Source of the DNA: Psychrilyobacter piezotolerans | Lineage (GTDB): Bacteria; Fusobacteriota; Fusobacteriia; Fusobacteriales; Fusobacteriaceae | NCBI RefSeq assembly: GCF_003391055.1 | Contig: NZ_QUAJ01000013.1 | Span: forward strand, 28,126-92,125 | Length of the DNA: 64,000 nucleotides | Direction: 5' to 3' | In this document: positions 10,061-19,491 of the stretch, in pieces | Layout of the letters: each line of letters begins with the position of its first letter | Numbering within the stretch: position 1 is the stretch's first letter | Notes under the pieces: generated by a model | Told to the model about the DNA's origin: nothing | The model's database searches: none | Seen by the model: only the letters and a program-made list of their open reading frames with translations | Translations under genes and position numbers: made by a program

Positions 10061-10565
10061 GATATTTTTTATAACATTAGTAGGAATCGTTCTTGTCTCT
10101 TGCGGGAAGAAGGAAGAGGAAAAAGAGGTGAAAATACCGGTAAAAACAGAAATAATAGAGGTGGTGGAGGCGGCGACTCCTCCTGCAATAGAGATAGTGG
10201 AGGAAGTTAATCCACTCTCTAAATATATTTCCGATGAAGTTTACAATGAAGGAGTTGGAATTTTTTATGGAGATAAGGAGAGTATGTTTACAGAAGATGC
10301 AGATGCATTTTCTGGAAATTACGAGGAGTTCAAAGCTTATATTGAAGCAAGATTTAAACCAACCATGCTGATAAAGCAGAATGGAATAAATTCAGCAGTG
10401 GTCTATTATTTAGAAGATGGTTCTAAAAATAGAACTATGGTAAGCGGGTTTAAAATAATTGAAATAGAAAAAATAGTATATTATATTAAAGTTTTTAAGG
10501 ATAGGATAGAAATAAAACAGGGGAAGAATGGTAGAGCCGTTCCCCTATACTTAAGGGAAAGGTGA
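10050..10565 (+). CDS. Lipoprotein at the PilP position
   Basis: 171 residues from the ATG at 10050; AAGGAGGT sits just upstream. The start overlaps the end of pilO by 11 nt. The signal peptide MKTKIFFITLVGIVLVSC ends in a lipobox with Cys18. A Glu/Val-rich linker follows, then a small globular domain. In canonical operons the gene between pilO and pilQ is the lipoprotein PilP, which bridges PilNO to the secretin. I see no firm sequence match to PilP, so the assignment rests on synteny. Confidence 0.7.
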   Translation: MKTKIFFITLVGIVLVSCGKKEEEKEVKIPVKTEIIEVVEAATPPAIEIVEEVNPLSKYISDEVYNEGVGIFYGDKESMFTEDADAFSGNYEEFKAYIEARFKPTMLIKQNGINSAVVYYLEDGSKNRTMVSGFKIIEIEKIVYYIKVFKDRIEIKQGKNGRAVPLYLRER

Positions 10566-10569
10566 TGAG

Positions 10570-12288
10570 ATGAAAAAATATATTTTTATGCTGCTTATAA
10601 TTTTTACTGTAGGAGCTGCAACCTTTGGAGCTACTATAAAAAAATTACCGCAATCAAGATTTGAGGAGGATATGGACTTTAATGGGGCTAGGTTATCCGA
10701 TGCCTTGGCACTGATGTCTAAGGTAACCGGGGTAACCATGGTAGCGGATTCAGAGGTTAAAGACGTGGTAATAGACCTGTACATCAATAAAGGACAGCCT
10801 CTAAGGGAAGTATTGGATATAATAAAGGTAACCAATGGGTTAGAAGAGATATATGTAGGGGAAGTAATTATGTTAGCCAAGACAGGTAAGGGTGCCACTT
10901 CACTGATGGGGAAGATAGTGGGTGACAGCAATCAAGGTTTGCCTGGAGTAAGAGTGACCTTGGTAGACAGTGGATATAAATCTATAAGAACAGAGGCCGG
11001 AGGAGTATTTATCTATGATAATATAAGACCTGGGGTCTATATATTAAAATTAGAAAAAAATGGGTACGCTACATCTAGTGAAGTGGTTGACATCAGGCAA
11101 AATAAGATCACCAACATAGATGTAATTTTAGACAAGAAAAATAAAGAGGGGTTAGTTGTAGCAAAAAAAGAAGAAGGCCTCAGAGAAAAGGAGCTGGGGA
11201 GCAGTAAAAATATAGATGGAATAGAAGTTATTACCGAAAGGATCCAGCTAAAACATGGTTTTGCAGAGGATATAAAGGGTGTGGTGGATTCTATCTTGGG
11301 AGAAACTCTGACAGTGACTGCATTTCCTAAACTGCATATGCTGGTATTAAAAGGCGGAAAAGATGATATAGATACAGCTAAAAAATTGATAGATGACTTA
11401 GATCGTTCCGTAAAGCAGGTGAGGATAACAGCCCAGGTGCTGGAAACAAGTGATGATTTGCTTGAAGATCTCGGATTCGATTGGTTATTTTCCAACAAAG
11501 ACAAAGACGTAAATGACCCTACTAATCCAGGTAAAGAAGGTACTGGTGTAGGATTATTGAGTGCAGCAGGAACAGCAGGATCAGTGGCTACTGCAGGAAG
11601 TACCATTGATTTTTTGGATATATTCAATGATGGAAAAAACTTATTGGACCTTTCAATAAATCTTCTGCAGACTACTTCGGATTTATCGATCTCTTCTGTA
11701 CCCTCTGTGGTCATTGTAAATGGAGAGTTGGCTGATTTTAAAGTGACAGAAGAAGTAATTGTAGGAACAAAGGTAGAGGTTGATGATGATGGTAATCGTA
11801 CAGAGGAACCGATTTGGGAAGAAGCCGGGACAATATTCTCTGTAACTCCTATAATAAGGGAGGGATTGGATGAACCGGATACAATAATTCTCGAGGTCAG
11901 CTCTGAGGTCAGTGATTTTGAATTAACCTCTGGATATTCAGGTGACTCAGGAGGAAAACAGCAAAGTAATATCTCAACAAAGGTACAGATACAGGATGGA
12001 GATGTAATCTTTATAGGGGGATTAAAAAAGGTTAACGTAAGTGAAACTGTCAACAAGGTGCCTATCCTGGGGGATATTCCTTTATTGGGGACTTTATTCA
12101 GAAGCACTACAACTAAAAACGATATTACGCAAGTATATATTCAGCTGACTGCTGAAATAGTAACAGATAAAAATGCAAACTCAGAGATAGAACTGTCTAA
12201 GTTTAAGGAAAACCCGGCTACAACAGGGAAGCTCAACAGGATCTACCCTAATTTCGAAAGGACAAAGGAAGAGGGAATAGATCTTTAG
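10570..12288 (+). CDS. pilQ: PilQ/GspD-type secretin with inserted carboxypeptidase-regulatory-like domain
   Basis: 572 residues forming the outer-membrane gate of the pilus or secretion system. Order: signal peptide (1-21); STN/N0-like domain (about 33-103); a CarboxypepD_reg-like beta-sandwich (about 113-182, with GLPGVRVTLVDSG and GVYILKLEKNGYATSS); an N1-like domain (about 216-282); the secretin core to about 535, including VPILGDIPLLGTLFRS. A terminator follows. The beta-sandwich between N0 and N1 is unusual. No motor ATPase or PilC homologue lies next to it. Confidence 0.88.
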   Translation: MKKYIFMLLIIFTVGAATFGATIKKLPQSRFEEDMDFNGARLSDALALMSKVTGVTMVADSEVKDVVIDLYINKGQPLREVLDIIKVTNGLEEIYVGEVIMLAKTGKGATSLMGKIVGDSNQGLPGVRVTLVDSGYKSIRTEAGGVFIYDNIRPGVYILKLEKNGYATSSEVVDIRQNKITNIDVILDKKNKEGLVVAKKEEGLREKELGSSKNIDGIEVITERIQLKHGFAEDIKGVVDSILGETLTVTAFPKLHMLVLKGGKDDIDTAKKLIDDLDRSVKQVRITAQVLETSDDLLEDLGFDWLFSNKDKDVNDPTNPGKEGTGVGLLSAAGTAGSVATAGSTIDFLDIFNDGKNLLDLSINLLQTTSDLSISSVPSVVIVNGELADFKVTEEVIVGTKVEVDDDGNRTEEPIWEEAGTIFSVTPIIREGLDEPDTIILEVSSEVSDFELTSGYSGDSGGKQQSNISTKVQIQDGDVIFIGGLKKVNVSETVNKVPILGDIPLLGTLFRSTTTKNDITQVYIQLTAEIVTDKNANSEIELSKFKENPATTGKLNRIYPNFERTKEEGIDL

Positions 12289-12321
12289 ATTGAATTTTTT
12301 AAACTCAAAATTATATATAAA

Positions 12322-12366
12322 TAAAAAAGGTATCCCTCCTAAAATCTGGAGGGGTACCTTTTTTTA
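12322..12366. terminator. Bidirectional terminator between the secretin gene and asnA
   Basis: AAAAAAGGTA-TCCCTCC paired with GGAGGGGTACCTTTTTT around an 8-nt loop. It has A/T runs on both sides and lies between two convergent genes. Confidence 0.85.
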
Positions 12367-12374
12367 TTGTTTTT

Positions 12375-13373
12375 TTACAGAAGTTCTATCCCTTTTTCCA
12401 GGCACTCCTCAATGATATGAGCAGGCCATGAAGATGACTGGACTTCTCCAATATGGGCTTTTTCCAGGAAATACATACAGATTCTAGACTGCCCTATTCC
12501 CCCGCCTACAGTAAAGGGTAGTTTTCCTTCAAGAAGCGATCTATGGAAATCCAGATCTTTTTTCCACATGGTATCTGTTTTTTCCAGTTGCTCTAGGAGA
12601 GCTTTTTTGTCTACCCTGATACCCATAGAAGATAACTCTAAAGATCTGTCTAATACAGAGTTCCAAAATAATATATCTCCATTCAATGACCAATCATCGT
12701 AGTCCGGAGCACGGCCATCGTGACGATCTCCAGAAGGAAGTTTATCCCCGATTCCAATAATAAATACGGCACCATATTCCTTAGTTACAGCATGTTCCCT
12801 TTCTTTAGGAGTAAGCTCAGGGTATCTTTGTTCTAATTCAACGGCTGTGATATAGTGTATTTCCTCAGGTAGGCCAAGAGTAAGAACTGGATATTCTCTC
12901 TTTATATAGCTTTCTGTTTTTTTAAATGCTTTATATATTCTATCGACGATATCTTTAAGCTTTGTGATGTTTCTTTCCTCTTCTAAAATTATTTTCTCCC
13001 AATCCCATTGATCTACATATAGAGAATGGATCTCAGAAAGGTCTTCATGTTTTCTTATGGCATTCATATCGGCATATAAACCTGTATGGGATTTAAATCC
13101 ATATCTGTATAGTGCCATTCTCTTCCATTTTGCCAGTGAGTGAACGATCTCTAATCTTTCCTCATATTCAGTTGAAAAAGATACTGCCTTTTCAATTCCG
13201 TTGAGATCATCGTTTAATCCAGATGTGCTTTTTACAAACAGGGGAGCTGAAACCCTAGTTAGGTTAAGTTCGTAAGCTAGTGAACTTTCAAAAAAATCTT
13301 TAAGTTTTTTGATTGCGATCTCTGTCTCTAATAGTGATAGTTTACTTTCATACTTGTCTGTTGTTTTTTTCAT
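12375..13373 (-). CDS. asnA: Aspartate-ammonia ligase (asparagine synthetase A)
   Basis: 332 residues, the usual AsnA length. Makes Asn from Asp, NH3 and ATP through an aspartyl-adenylate; the fold is that of class II tRNA synthetases. The conserved C-terminal segment [16 protein letters not shown] and the internal [10 protein letters not shown] motif are visible. The ATG is preceded on the minus strand by CAGGAGGACAACC. Expression appears to be set by a roughly 280-nt leader encoding a poly-Asn peptide followed by an intrinsic terminator (13432-13632). Confidence 0.97.
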   Translation of the reverse strand: MKKTTDKYESKLSLLETEIAIKKLKDFFESSLAYELNLTRVSAPLFVKSTSGLNDDLNGIEKAVSFSTEYEERLEIVHSLAKWKRMALYRYGFKSHTGLYADMNAIRKHEDLSEIHSLYVDQWDWEKIILEEERNITKLKDIVDRIYKAFKKTESYIKREYPVLTLGLPEEIHYITAVELEQRYPELTPKEREHAVTKEYGAVFIIGIGDKLPSGDRHDGRAPDYDDWSLNGDILFWNSVLDRSLELSSMGIRVDKKALLEQLEKTDTMWKKDLDFHRSLLEGKLPFTVGGGIGQSRICMYFLEKAHIGEVQSSSWPAHIIEECLEKGIELL

Positions 13374-13431
13374 GGTTGTCCTCCTGAGTTTATTTGTTTA
13401 AGATTATTAGGTTAAAAAGGTGAGGTAAATT

Positions 13432-13466
13432 AAAAAACCATCAAAGCAAAATTGCCTTGATGGTTT
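13432..13466 (-). terminator. Attenuator terminator in the asnA leader
   Basis: On the minus strand a 10-bp perfect stem (13457-13466 with 13435-13444), extended past one mismatch, is followed by a six-U run. It stands between the leader-peptide ORF and asnA, so it can only act as an attenuator for asnA. Its 5' arm can alternatively pair with 13493-13497 (TGCCT with AGGCA at 13453-13457). Confidence 0.85.
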
Positions 13467-13481
13467 CCCTTATAGTTTCAT

Positions 13482-13548
13482 TGAGGGGTTCTAGGCATTT
13501 GCATCTTGTTTTTATCACAAAATGGATCTGCCTAAAGATAACTAAATG

Positions 13549-13571
<23 letters not shown>
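13482..13571 (-). promoter_or_regulatory. Competing pairing region of the asnA attenuator
   Basis: Minus-strand RNA arms. TGAGGGG (13565-13571, right after the Asn codons) is complementary to CCCCTCA (13482-13488). TTTAGGCA (13529-13536) pairs with TGCCTAGA (13490-13497, one G-U). A separate hairpin AGATAAC/GTTATCT (13548-13554 with 13536-13542) spans the leader stop codon. The CCCCT and TGCCT arms can alternatively pair with AGGG and AGGCA in the 5' arm of the terminator. Confidence 0.65.
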
Positions 13572-13632
<61 letters not shown>

Positions 13633-13662
13633 AGTCTTACTCCTTATAATCTATTTGTAACT

Positions 13663-13691
13663 AGTATAGAACATTTTTTTGATTATGTCAA
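13663..13691 (-). promoter_or_regulatory. asnA promoter
   Basis: On the minus strand, TTGACA (13686-13691), 17-bp spacer, TATACT (13663-13668). Near-consensus, with transcription predicted to begin about 13655, just before the leader ORF. Confidence 0.88.
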
Positions 13692-13748
13692 TAATAAATA
13701 TTATAGTACTTAAAAAATGGTATTACATTAAATTTGGGTCTATCAAAC

Positions 13749-13798
13749 TACCCCTAATATAAGGGGTAATTGTTTTTAATAACATATTATGGTATACT
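13749..13798 (+). promoter_or_regulatory. prfA promoter with upstream inverted repeat
   Basis: TTGTTT (13770-13775), 17-bp spacer, TATACT (13793-13798). A perfect inverted repeat TACCCCT/AGGGGTA (13749-13768) touches the -35 element and could be an operator. The rest of the gap up to 13913 is AT-rich without clear structure. Confidence 0.55.
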
Positions 13799-13913
13799 TT
13801 ATAAGTTAAAGTCTTGAATTTTAAAGGTATATACCACTATAAAAATTAAGAAAAAATAAAAAAACGAACAATAGATATTGTAAAAAAATAAAGTTGTAGG
13901 AAGGGATGAATAG

Positions 13914-14987
13914 ATGTTTAAAAAATTAGATGACGTAGCAAAAAAATATGATGAATTAAATGCATTATTAGCGACTCCAGAAGTAGCTACAGATCACAAG
14001 AGGATGATCGAATACAATAAGGCCATAAATGACATGGAAGAAATTGTATTAAAATACAGGGAATACAAGGGGTACTTAGAAGAATTAGAATTCATCAAAG
14101 AAAATTTAAAAGATGAAAAAGATGAAGAAATGAAAGAGATGATGTTAGAAGAAAAAAGCGAGATAGAGGAAAAATTACCTGAGATGGAAGAGGATATGAA
14201 AATATTGTTACTTCCAAAGGATCCTAACGATGATAAAAACGTAATCGTAGAGATCAGAGGTGGAGCAGGTGGAGACGAGGCTGCCCTATTCGCTGGGGAC
14301 ATTTTCAGAATGTATAGTAGATATGCTGAAAGAAGAAAGTGGAAGATAGAAATAATGGATAAAAATGAGATTGGTGTAGGTGGATTGAAAGAAATTATCT
14401 TCTTGATCAAAGGGCAGGGAGCTTACTCCAGATTAAAATTTGAATCAGGAGTACATAGAGTACAAAGAGTACCTGCTACAGAAGCATCTGGAAGAATTCA
14501 TACTTCTACAATTACAGTAGCAATCTTACCTGAAATAGATGATGTAGCACAAGTTGATATCAAGACATCTGACCTTAAGATAGATACATACAGATCAGGC
14601 GGATCAGGTGGTCAGCATGTAAATACTACCGATTCAGCAGTAAGAATAACTCATATACCGACGGGAACTATTGTTCAATGTCAAGATGGTAGATCACAAT
14701 TAAAAAACAGGGAACAAGCTATGAAAATATTAGCTGCTAAGATATTTGAGGCAGAGGTAGAAAAGCAAAGATCAGAGGTAGAAGGAGACAGAAAGTTACA
14801 AGTAGGAACTGGAGCCAGATCTGAAAAAATCAGAACATATAACTTCCCGCAAGGAAGAGTAACGGATCACAGAATCAAGCTTACCCTTCATAGGTTAGAC
14901 TATATCTTAGATGGAGATTTAGATGAGATAATCGATGGATTAATCACATTTGACCAGGCAGATCAACTACAAAGTATGGTAGATTAA
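13914..14987 (+). CDS. prfA: Peptide chain release factor 1
   Basis: 357 residues. Recognises UAA and UAG: the stop-codon tripeptide PAT is at residues 187-189 within [15 protein letters not shown], and the catalytic GGQ is at 232-234. The gene overlaps prmC by one base (TAATG); PrmC methylates that same GGQ glutamine, so the pair is functionally coupled. Confidence 0.98.
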   Translation: MFKKLDDVAKKYDELNALLATPEVATDHKRMIEYNKAINDMEEIVLKYREYKGYLEELEFIKENLKDEKDEEMKEMMLEEKSEIEEKLPEMEEDMKILLLPKDPNDDKNVIVEIRGGAGGDEAALFAGDIFRMYSRYAERRKWKIEIMDKNEIGVGGLKEIIFLIKGQGAYSRLKFESGVHRVQRVPATEASGRIHTSTITVAILPEIDDVAQVDIKTSDLKIDTYRSGGSGGQHVNTTDSAVRITHIPTGTIVQCQDGRSQLKNREQAMKILAAKIFEAEVEKQRSEVEGDRKLQVGTGARSEKIRTYNFPQGRVTDHRIKLTLHRLDYILDGDLDEIIDGLITFDQADQLQSMVD

Positions 14988-16138
14988 TGAAAAATCTACT
15001 CGATATATTGAGATGGAGTGAGGAGTATTTTAAAAAATACTCCTTTTCTAAACCTAGATTAGAGGCAGAAAAGGTAATATCATACGTATTATCCATCGAC
15101 AGGATATTACTCTATGCAGAATATGACAGACCCCTTGTGGATGATGAGAGGGTTAAGATTAAAAGATATATATTACAGATGATAAAGAAAAAAATTGGAT
15201 TTGATCAACTCCTAAGGGAAGAGAAGACAGAAAGTAAAAATGATAAAATAATTACAGAGTTAGACGGGGATAAGATTGGGAAGAATTACAGAAAAGAATT
15301 TTTAGAACTCCTGACTAAGAGTATAGTTTACCTGAAAAAACATGGATCCAAGGAAGCAAAATTAGATGCAGAACATGTATTCAGCCATATTTTGAAAGTT
15401 TCCAGGATGGATATGACTCTGAAGTTTGAAAGGGAGATCACAGAGGCAGAAAAAAGAGAAATTCGGGAGATGCTGGTAGAAATAGGGAAAAATAAGAGAC
15501 CCCTCCAATATGTTTTGGGATTTGAGGAGTTTTATGGCTATAAATTTTATGTAGATGAGTCGGTACTTATTCCACGGCCGGAAACTGAATTATTGGTGGA
15601 AAGATGTATAAAATTGATGAGTGAAATAGAGGAGCCTAAGATACTGGATATCGGTAGTGGCAGTGGAGCTATATCTATAAGTTTAGGAAAGGAACTTCCA
15701 AAATCCATGGTTTTAGGAGTGGATATTAGTGAGAAAGCTTTAGCAGTAGCCAATAAAAATAAGGCAGAAAATAATGCTGCCAATGTAAAATTCATTAAAT
15801 CTGATATACTGAAGGGTGTAGAATATAAGAAGTTTAATCTGATAGTTTCCAACCCGCCCTATATTCCTGACTATGAATATGAAGTGTTGGAGGAGAAGGT
15901 ATTAAAATATGAGCCTAAATTAGCTCTGACTGCTCCTGAGAATGGTTTATATTTTTATGAGGAAATCTCTAAAAATGCCCCTGATCACCTGGTCAAAGGC
16001 GGGTATCTGGCTTTTGAAATCGGGTATAATCAGGGGGAAGCTGTAAAAAAAATAATGGAAAAAAATGATTTTTTAAATGTAGGAGTATATTATGACTATG
16101 CAGAACACGAAAGAATGGTCATAGGGAGAAAAAAATAA
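14987..16138 (+). CDS. prmC: Release-factor glutamine methyltransferase with duplicated N-terminal domain
   Basis: 383 residues, about 100 longer than usual PrmC. The C-terminal half is the SAM-dependent methyltransferase, with DIGSGSGAIS and the catalytic NPPY at 289-292. The N-terminal helical RF-binding domain appears twice: about residues 5-75 and again about 106-182, where the second copy ends in the conserved RPLQYVLG and joins the core normally. Both copies share an acidic-helix pattern (L-x-A-E-x-V-x-x-x-x-L). Start is coupled to the prfA stop. Confidence 0.93.
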   Translation: MKNLLDILRWSEEYFKKYSFSKPRLEAEKVISYVLSIDRILLYAEYDRPLVDDERVKIKRYILQMIKKKIGFDQLLREEKTESKNDKIITELDGDKIGKNYRKEFLELLTKSIVYLKKHGSKEAKLDAEHVFSHILKVSRMDMTLKFEREITEAEKREIREMLVEIGKNKRPLQYVLGFEEFYGYKFYVDESVLIPRPETELLVERCIKLMSEIEEPKILDIGSGSGAISISLGKELPKSMVLGVDISEKALAVANKNKAENNAANVKFIKSDILKGVEYKKFNLIVSNPPYIPDYEYEVLEEKVLKYEPKLALTAPENGLYFYEEISKNAPDHLVKGGYLAFEIGYNQGEAVKKIMEKNDFLNVGVYYDYAEHERMVIGRKK

Positions 16139-16140
16139 TT

Positions 16141-16224
16141 GAAAATGGATAAATGAAAATTGAAAATAATCTAGTCACAGATTACACTAATTTATTATTA
16201 ATTTTCAATTATAAATTATTAATT
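16141..16224. repeat. Dispersed non-coding repeat segment before hflK
   Basis: Non-coding AT-rich stretch containing TAGTCACAGATTACAC (16172-16187), nearly identical to TAGTCACAAATTACAC at 18227-18242. It also has an inverted repeat of AAAATTGAAAATAAT type around it. It resembles short intergenic repeats scattered through many bacterial genomes. Confidence 0.45.
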
Positions 16225-16237
16225 TAACCGAAGGTTA
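16225..16237 (+). promoter_or_regulatory. GAA-triloop hairpin before the hflK ribosome-binding site
   Basis: TAACC-GAA-GGTTA followed at once by GAGGGGGG and the ATG at 16250. Same loop and position as 6867-6881 but with different, still fully paired stem bases. Both are preceded by a TTATAAATTATxAATT segment. Confidence 0.5.
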
Positions 16238-16249
16238 GAGGGGGGCATT

Positions 16250-17335
16250 ATGGGAGAAATAAGGTTCGATGATTTGGAAGATGTTCAACGATTTATAAAG
16301 GAGGTCTTTTTCGGTAAGGGCAAGGGGAGAAATGATCAGAATGAACCGCCAAGGGATGATCAACCTAGGGGCGGAAGACCCAGAAAATCATCTGGAAAGC
16401 ATATGAAGGGTGGATTAGGAGGAGTAATGATAATATTATTTCTTGTTTTTCTTGGAACCGGTATCTACCAGGTCGGACCAGATGAGGAGGCGGTACTTCT
16501 TAGGTTTGGACAATATTCTAAAACTGTAGGACCTGGGATGCACTGGTATTTTCCCAGACCAATCGGGAGAAGATATGTTGTAAAAACAACAAAAGTCTAT
16601 AGGGTGGAGATAGGATTTGAAACTGTTGAGATCGGGCCACCTGCAAGGTATCAAAATATCCCAGAGGAATCATTGATGTTTACAGGGGACGAAAATATGA
16701 TAGATGTTGATTTTAGTGTCCAATATAAAATCAGCAACTTAAAAGATTATATATTCAATGTAAAAGATCAGTATGAAACGATAAAAAGTGCATCTGAATC
16801 TGCTCTTAGACAGGTTGTTGGAAGTAAGGGAATAGAGGAAACTCTGACAATTGGAAAAGAGGGGATACAAGAGGAAACCCGTGAAAAACTAAAGGAAATA
16901 TTAGACAGTTACGGAATTGGAATAATGATAATAGGATTGCAGCTGCAGGATGTAGGGCCCCCAGAAGCAGTTATGCAGGCTTTTAAAGAAGTAGCCAATG
17001 CCCGTGAAGACAGATCTAGATTTATAAATGAAGCTAATGGTTATAGGAACGACATTATTCCAAATGCCCGTGGACAGGCATCTCAAATGGTAAATAGAGC
17101 GGAAGCTTATAAGGAAAGAAGAGTAAAAGAATCCCAGGGAGATGTAGCAAAATTTATAAAATTAAGTGAAAAATATTCATTGGGGAAAGAGGTTACAAAA
17201 ACAAGGATGTATCTGGAAACTATGGAAAAAACAATGCCGGGTATTGAAAAAATAATAATAGATCCTGAATTAAAAGGAAGTATTATAAACTTAATTGGGG
17301 GAGGTGTGGAAGCTAATGAAAAAACTAATAATTAG
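16250..17335 (+). CDS. hflK: HflK-like membrane protease regulator (SPFH family)
   Basis: 361 residues. A Gly/Arg/Pro-rich cytosolic N-terminus (about 22-55), one transmembrane helix (about 57-74), then an SPFH/band-7 domain beginning GIYQVGPDEEAVLLRFGQY and an Ala/Glu-rich coiled coil. HflK and HflC form a periplasmic cage around the FtsH protease. The 3' end overlaps hflC by 20 nt. Confidence 0.95.
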   Translation: MGEIRFDDLEDVQRFIKEVFFGKGKGRNDQNEPPRDDQPRGGRPRKSSGKHMKGGLGGVMIILFLVFLGTGIYQVGPDEEAVLLRFGQYSKTVGPGMHWYFPRPIGRRYVVKTTKVYRVEIGFETVEIGPPARYQNIPEESLMFTGDENMIDVDFSVQYKISNLKDYIFNVKDQYETIKSASESALRQVVGSKGIEETLTIGKEGIQEETREKLKEILDSYGIGIMIIGLQLQDVGPPEAVMQAFKEVANAREDRSRFINEANGYRNDIIPNARGQASQMVNRAEAYKERRVKESQGDVAKFIKLSEKYSLGKEVTKTRMYLETMEKTMPGIEKIIIDPELKGSIINLIGGGVEANEKTNN

Positions 17336-18161
17336 TATTCTGGTAATGGTTGTAATAGTGTTATCTACATCTTTATTTCAAGTTTCAGAAATTGAAAATG
17401 CCGTTGTGATCAGGTTGGGAAAACCAAAAAGAGTGGTAACGGAGCCTGGATTATATGCAAAACTTCCATTTATCGATGATGTCAGATATTTTGATAAAAG
17501 ATTATTAAACTATGATGCAGCACCTAAGGGAATTATAATTAAAGAAAAGAAAAGTATAGTAATAGATAACTATGCCAGGTGGAAGATTGCTGATCCCCTA
17601 TTATTTTTACAAAGTGTACAAAATATAGGAGGAGCCCAGGCCAGATTAGATGACATCGTATATTCCGAACTCCGAAGAGAGATGGGGAAATATACCTTAT
17701 CTGAAATAATATCTTCCAAAAGAGATGTTATTATGGAAAATGTAACCGGGGAAAGCAGGAAAAAAGCTAAATCTTCAGGGATTGAGATAATAGATGTAAG
17801 GATAAAAAGGGTAGAGCTGCCTAAAGAAAATGAACAAAACATCTATAAAAGGATGGAAGCTGAAAGGAATCAACAGGCTAAAAAATATAGAGCTGAAGGA
17901 AGAGAAAAATCACTGGAGATAACTTCTCAAGCCGACCAGGAAAAAACTATAATATTAGCAGAAGCTTACAGAAAATCAGAGGAATTAAAGGGTGAAGGAG
18001 ATGCAAAAGCTCTGGAAATATATGCTGACGCATACAACAGAGATCCTGAATTTTATAAATTTATGAAAACTTTGGAATCCTATGAAAAGATTATGGATAA
18101 AAAAACCAAGGTAATATTATCTACAGATTCAGAATTATGGAAGATGTTACAAACAAAATAG
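17316..18161 (+). CDS. hflC: HflC-like membrane protease regulator (SPFH family)
   Basis: 281 residues from the ATG at 17316, chosen because GGGGGAGGTG lies 9 nt upstream; an earlier TTG at 17295 would fall in that site. N-terminal signal-anchor (about 4-22), SPFH domain starting VSEIENAVVIRLGKPKRVV, coiled coil with ERNQQAKKYRAEG and a C-terminal helical tail. Partner of HflK, translationally coupled through the overlap. Confidence 0.95.
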   Translation: MKKLIISILVMVVIVLSTSLFQVSEIENAVVIRLGKPKRVVTEPGLYAKLPFIDDVRYFDKRLLNYDAAPKGIIIKEKKSIVIDNYARWKIADPLLFLQSVQNIGGAQARLDDIVYSELRREMGKYTLSEIISSKRDVIMENVTGESRKKAKSSGIEIIDVRIKRVELPKENEQNIYKRMEAERNQQAKKYRAEGREKSLEITSQADQEKTIILAEAYRKSEELKGEGDAKALEIYADAYNRDPEFYKFMKTLESYEKIMDKKTKVILSTDSELWKMLQTK

Positions 18162-18435
18162 CTAAGAGTTTAGCCACCAATGAACACCGATTATTAACCA
18201 ATAACCTAAAACTAATAATAAAAGCTTAGTCACAAATTACACAAATTAAAAGATTATTTTTAAATCTTGGGCACAAAATAAGAGAGTAACTTGTTACTGA
18301 TTTTAGTTATTGGTGTAGATTAGTGGCAAAAAAAAGTTACTTAGGAGTAGTAAGAACTAAGAATTTTAAATTCGAGGTAATTAGTGCAATTCGTGACAAA
18401 GAAAAAAAGAAATAATTAAGAAAGAGGTATAGAAA
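18162..18435. repeat. Intergenic stretch of degenerate dispersed repeats
   Basis: 274 bp without an ORF. It contains words such as TTAGTCACAAATTACACAAATT, GTGTAGATTAGTGGC and TTAGTGCAATTCGTGAC, variants of one CAC-AAATTACAC theme on both strands. Similar text recurs at 16172-16187 and 19492-19712. No promoter or terminator is evident. Confidence 0.5.
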
Positions 18436-19491
18436 TTGAATAAGAAAAAGCAAGAGATAAAAGAAGAAATATTATTGTCGGATTATGACTACCATCTTCC
18501 GGAGGAATTGATAGGACAGACCCCTACAATGCCCCGGGATCATTCGAGACTATTGGTTGTAGATAAAACTAAAAAAGAGATAGAACATAAAAAATTCTAT
18601 GATATTTTAGACTATCTGAATGAGGGCGATGTTCTCGTTCGAAATTCTACCAAGGTAATTCCTGCAAGACTTATAGGTAAAAAAGAAAGCGGAGCAGTGA
18701 TGGAAGTATTTTTACTGAAAAGACTGGAATTAAACAGATGGGAATGTTTGGTAAGGCGTGCTAAAAAATTAAAATTGGATCAGACAATAATATTTGGAGA
18801 TGGCCAGTTAAAAGCTACTCTAAAAGAGGTAAAAGATGACGGGAATAGAATCCTTGAATTTACTTTTGATGGAGTTTTCGAAGAGATCATCCATGAATTG
18901 GGGCAGATGCCGTTACCGCCATATATTACAGAAAAATTAGAAGATGGAGACAGGTATCAGACTGTTTACGCTGAAAAAGGCCAGTCGGTAGCAGCTCCTA
19001 CAGCCGGACTGCATTTTACCGAGGAATTATTTGAGAAAATAGCCCAAAAAGGTGTAGAAGTAGTGGATGTATATTTAGAAGTTGGACTGGGAACGTTCAG
19101 GCCTGTTCAAACTGAAAATGTATTGGAACATAAGATGCACTCTGAAACTTTTGAAGTGCCGGAAAAAACAGCAGAAGTTGTAAACAGGGCAAAGGCAGAG
19201 GGGAGAAGGATAGTCGCAGTAGGGACAACTTCTGTAAGAACGTTAGAATCAGCTGCCGATAGTTCTGGAAAGTTAATGGCAACTTCTGGAGATACTGAGA
19301 TATTTATCTATCCGGGATACGAATTTAAAATAGTAGATGCATTGATTACAAACTTTCATCTCCCTAAATCCACCCTGCTTATGCTGGTTTCGGCACTGTC
19401 TGAAAAGGACTTTATGTTTAGTGTTTACGAGGAAGCTGTAAAAGAAAAATATGAATTCTTTAGTTTTGGAGATGCAATGTTTATATATTAA
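18436..19491 (+). CDS. queA: tRNA preQ1(34) S-adenosylmethionine ribosyltransferase-isomerase
   Basis: 351 residues, standard QueA length. Transfers and rearranges the ribosyl group of SAM onto preQ1 in tRNA to give epoxyqueuosine. Recognised by [13 protein letters not shown] at the N-terminus, APTAGLHFT and the closing segment [19 protein letters not shown]. The start is TTG at 18436, supported by AAAGAGGT 7 nt upstream. It sits alone between repeat-rich spacers. Confidence 0.96.
   Translation: MNKKKQEIKEEILLSDYDYHLPEELIGQTPTMPRDHSRLLVVDKTKKEIEHKKFYDILDYLNEGDVLVRNSTKVIPARLIGKKESGAVMEVFLLKRLELNRWECLVRRAKKLKLDQTIIFGDGQLKATLKEVKDDGNRILEFTFDGVFEEIIHELGQMPLPPYITEKLEDGDRYQTVYAEKGQSVAAPTAGLHFTEELFEKIAQKGVEVVDVYLEVGLGTFRPVQTENVLEHKMHSETFEVPEKTAEVVNRAKAEGRRIVAVGTTSVRTLESAADSSGKLMATSGDTEIFIYPGYEFKIVDALITNFHLPKSTLLMLVSALSEKDFMFSVYEEAVKEKYEFFSFGDAMFIY

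Noticed and set aside
11037..12107. 356-codon minus-strand ORF within the secretin gene
   Set aside because: A Ser/Pro/Thr-rich shadow of a real gene; the sense frame encodes a full secretin with recognised motifs.
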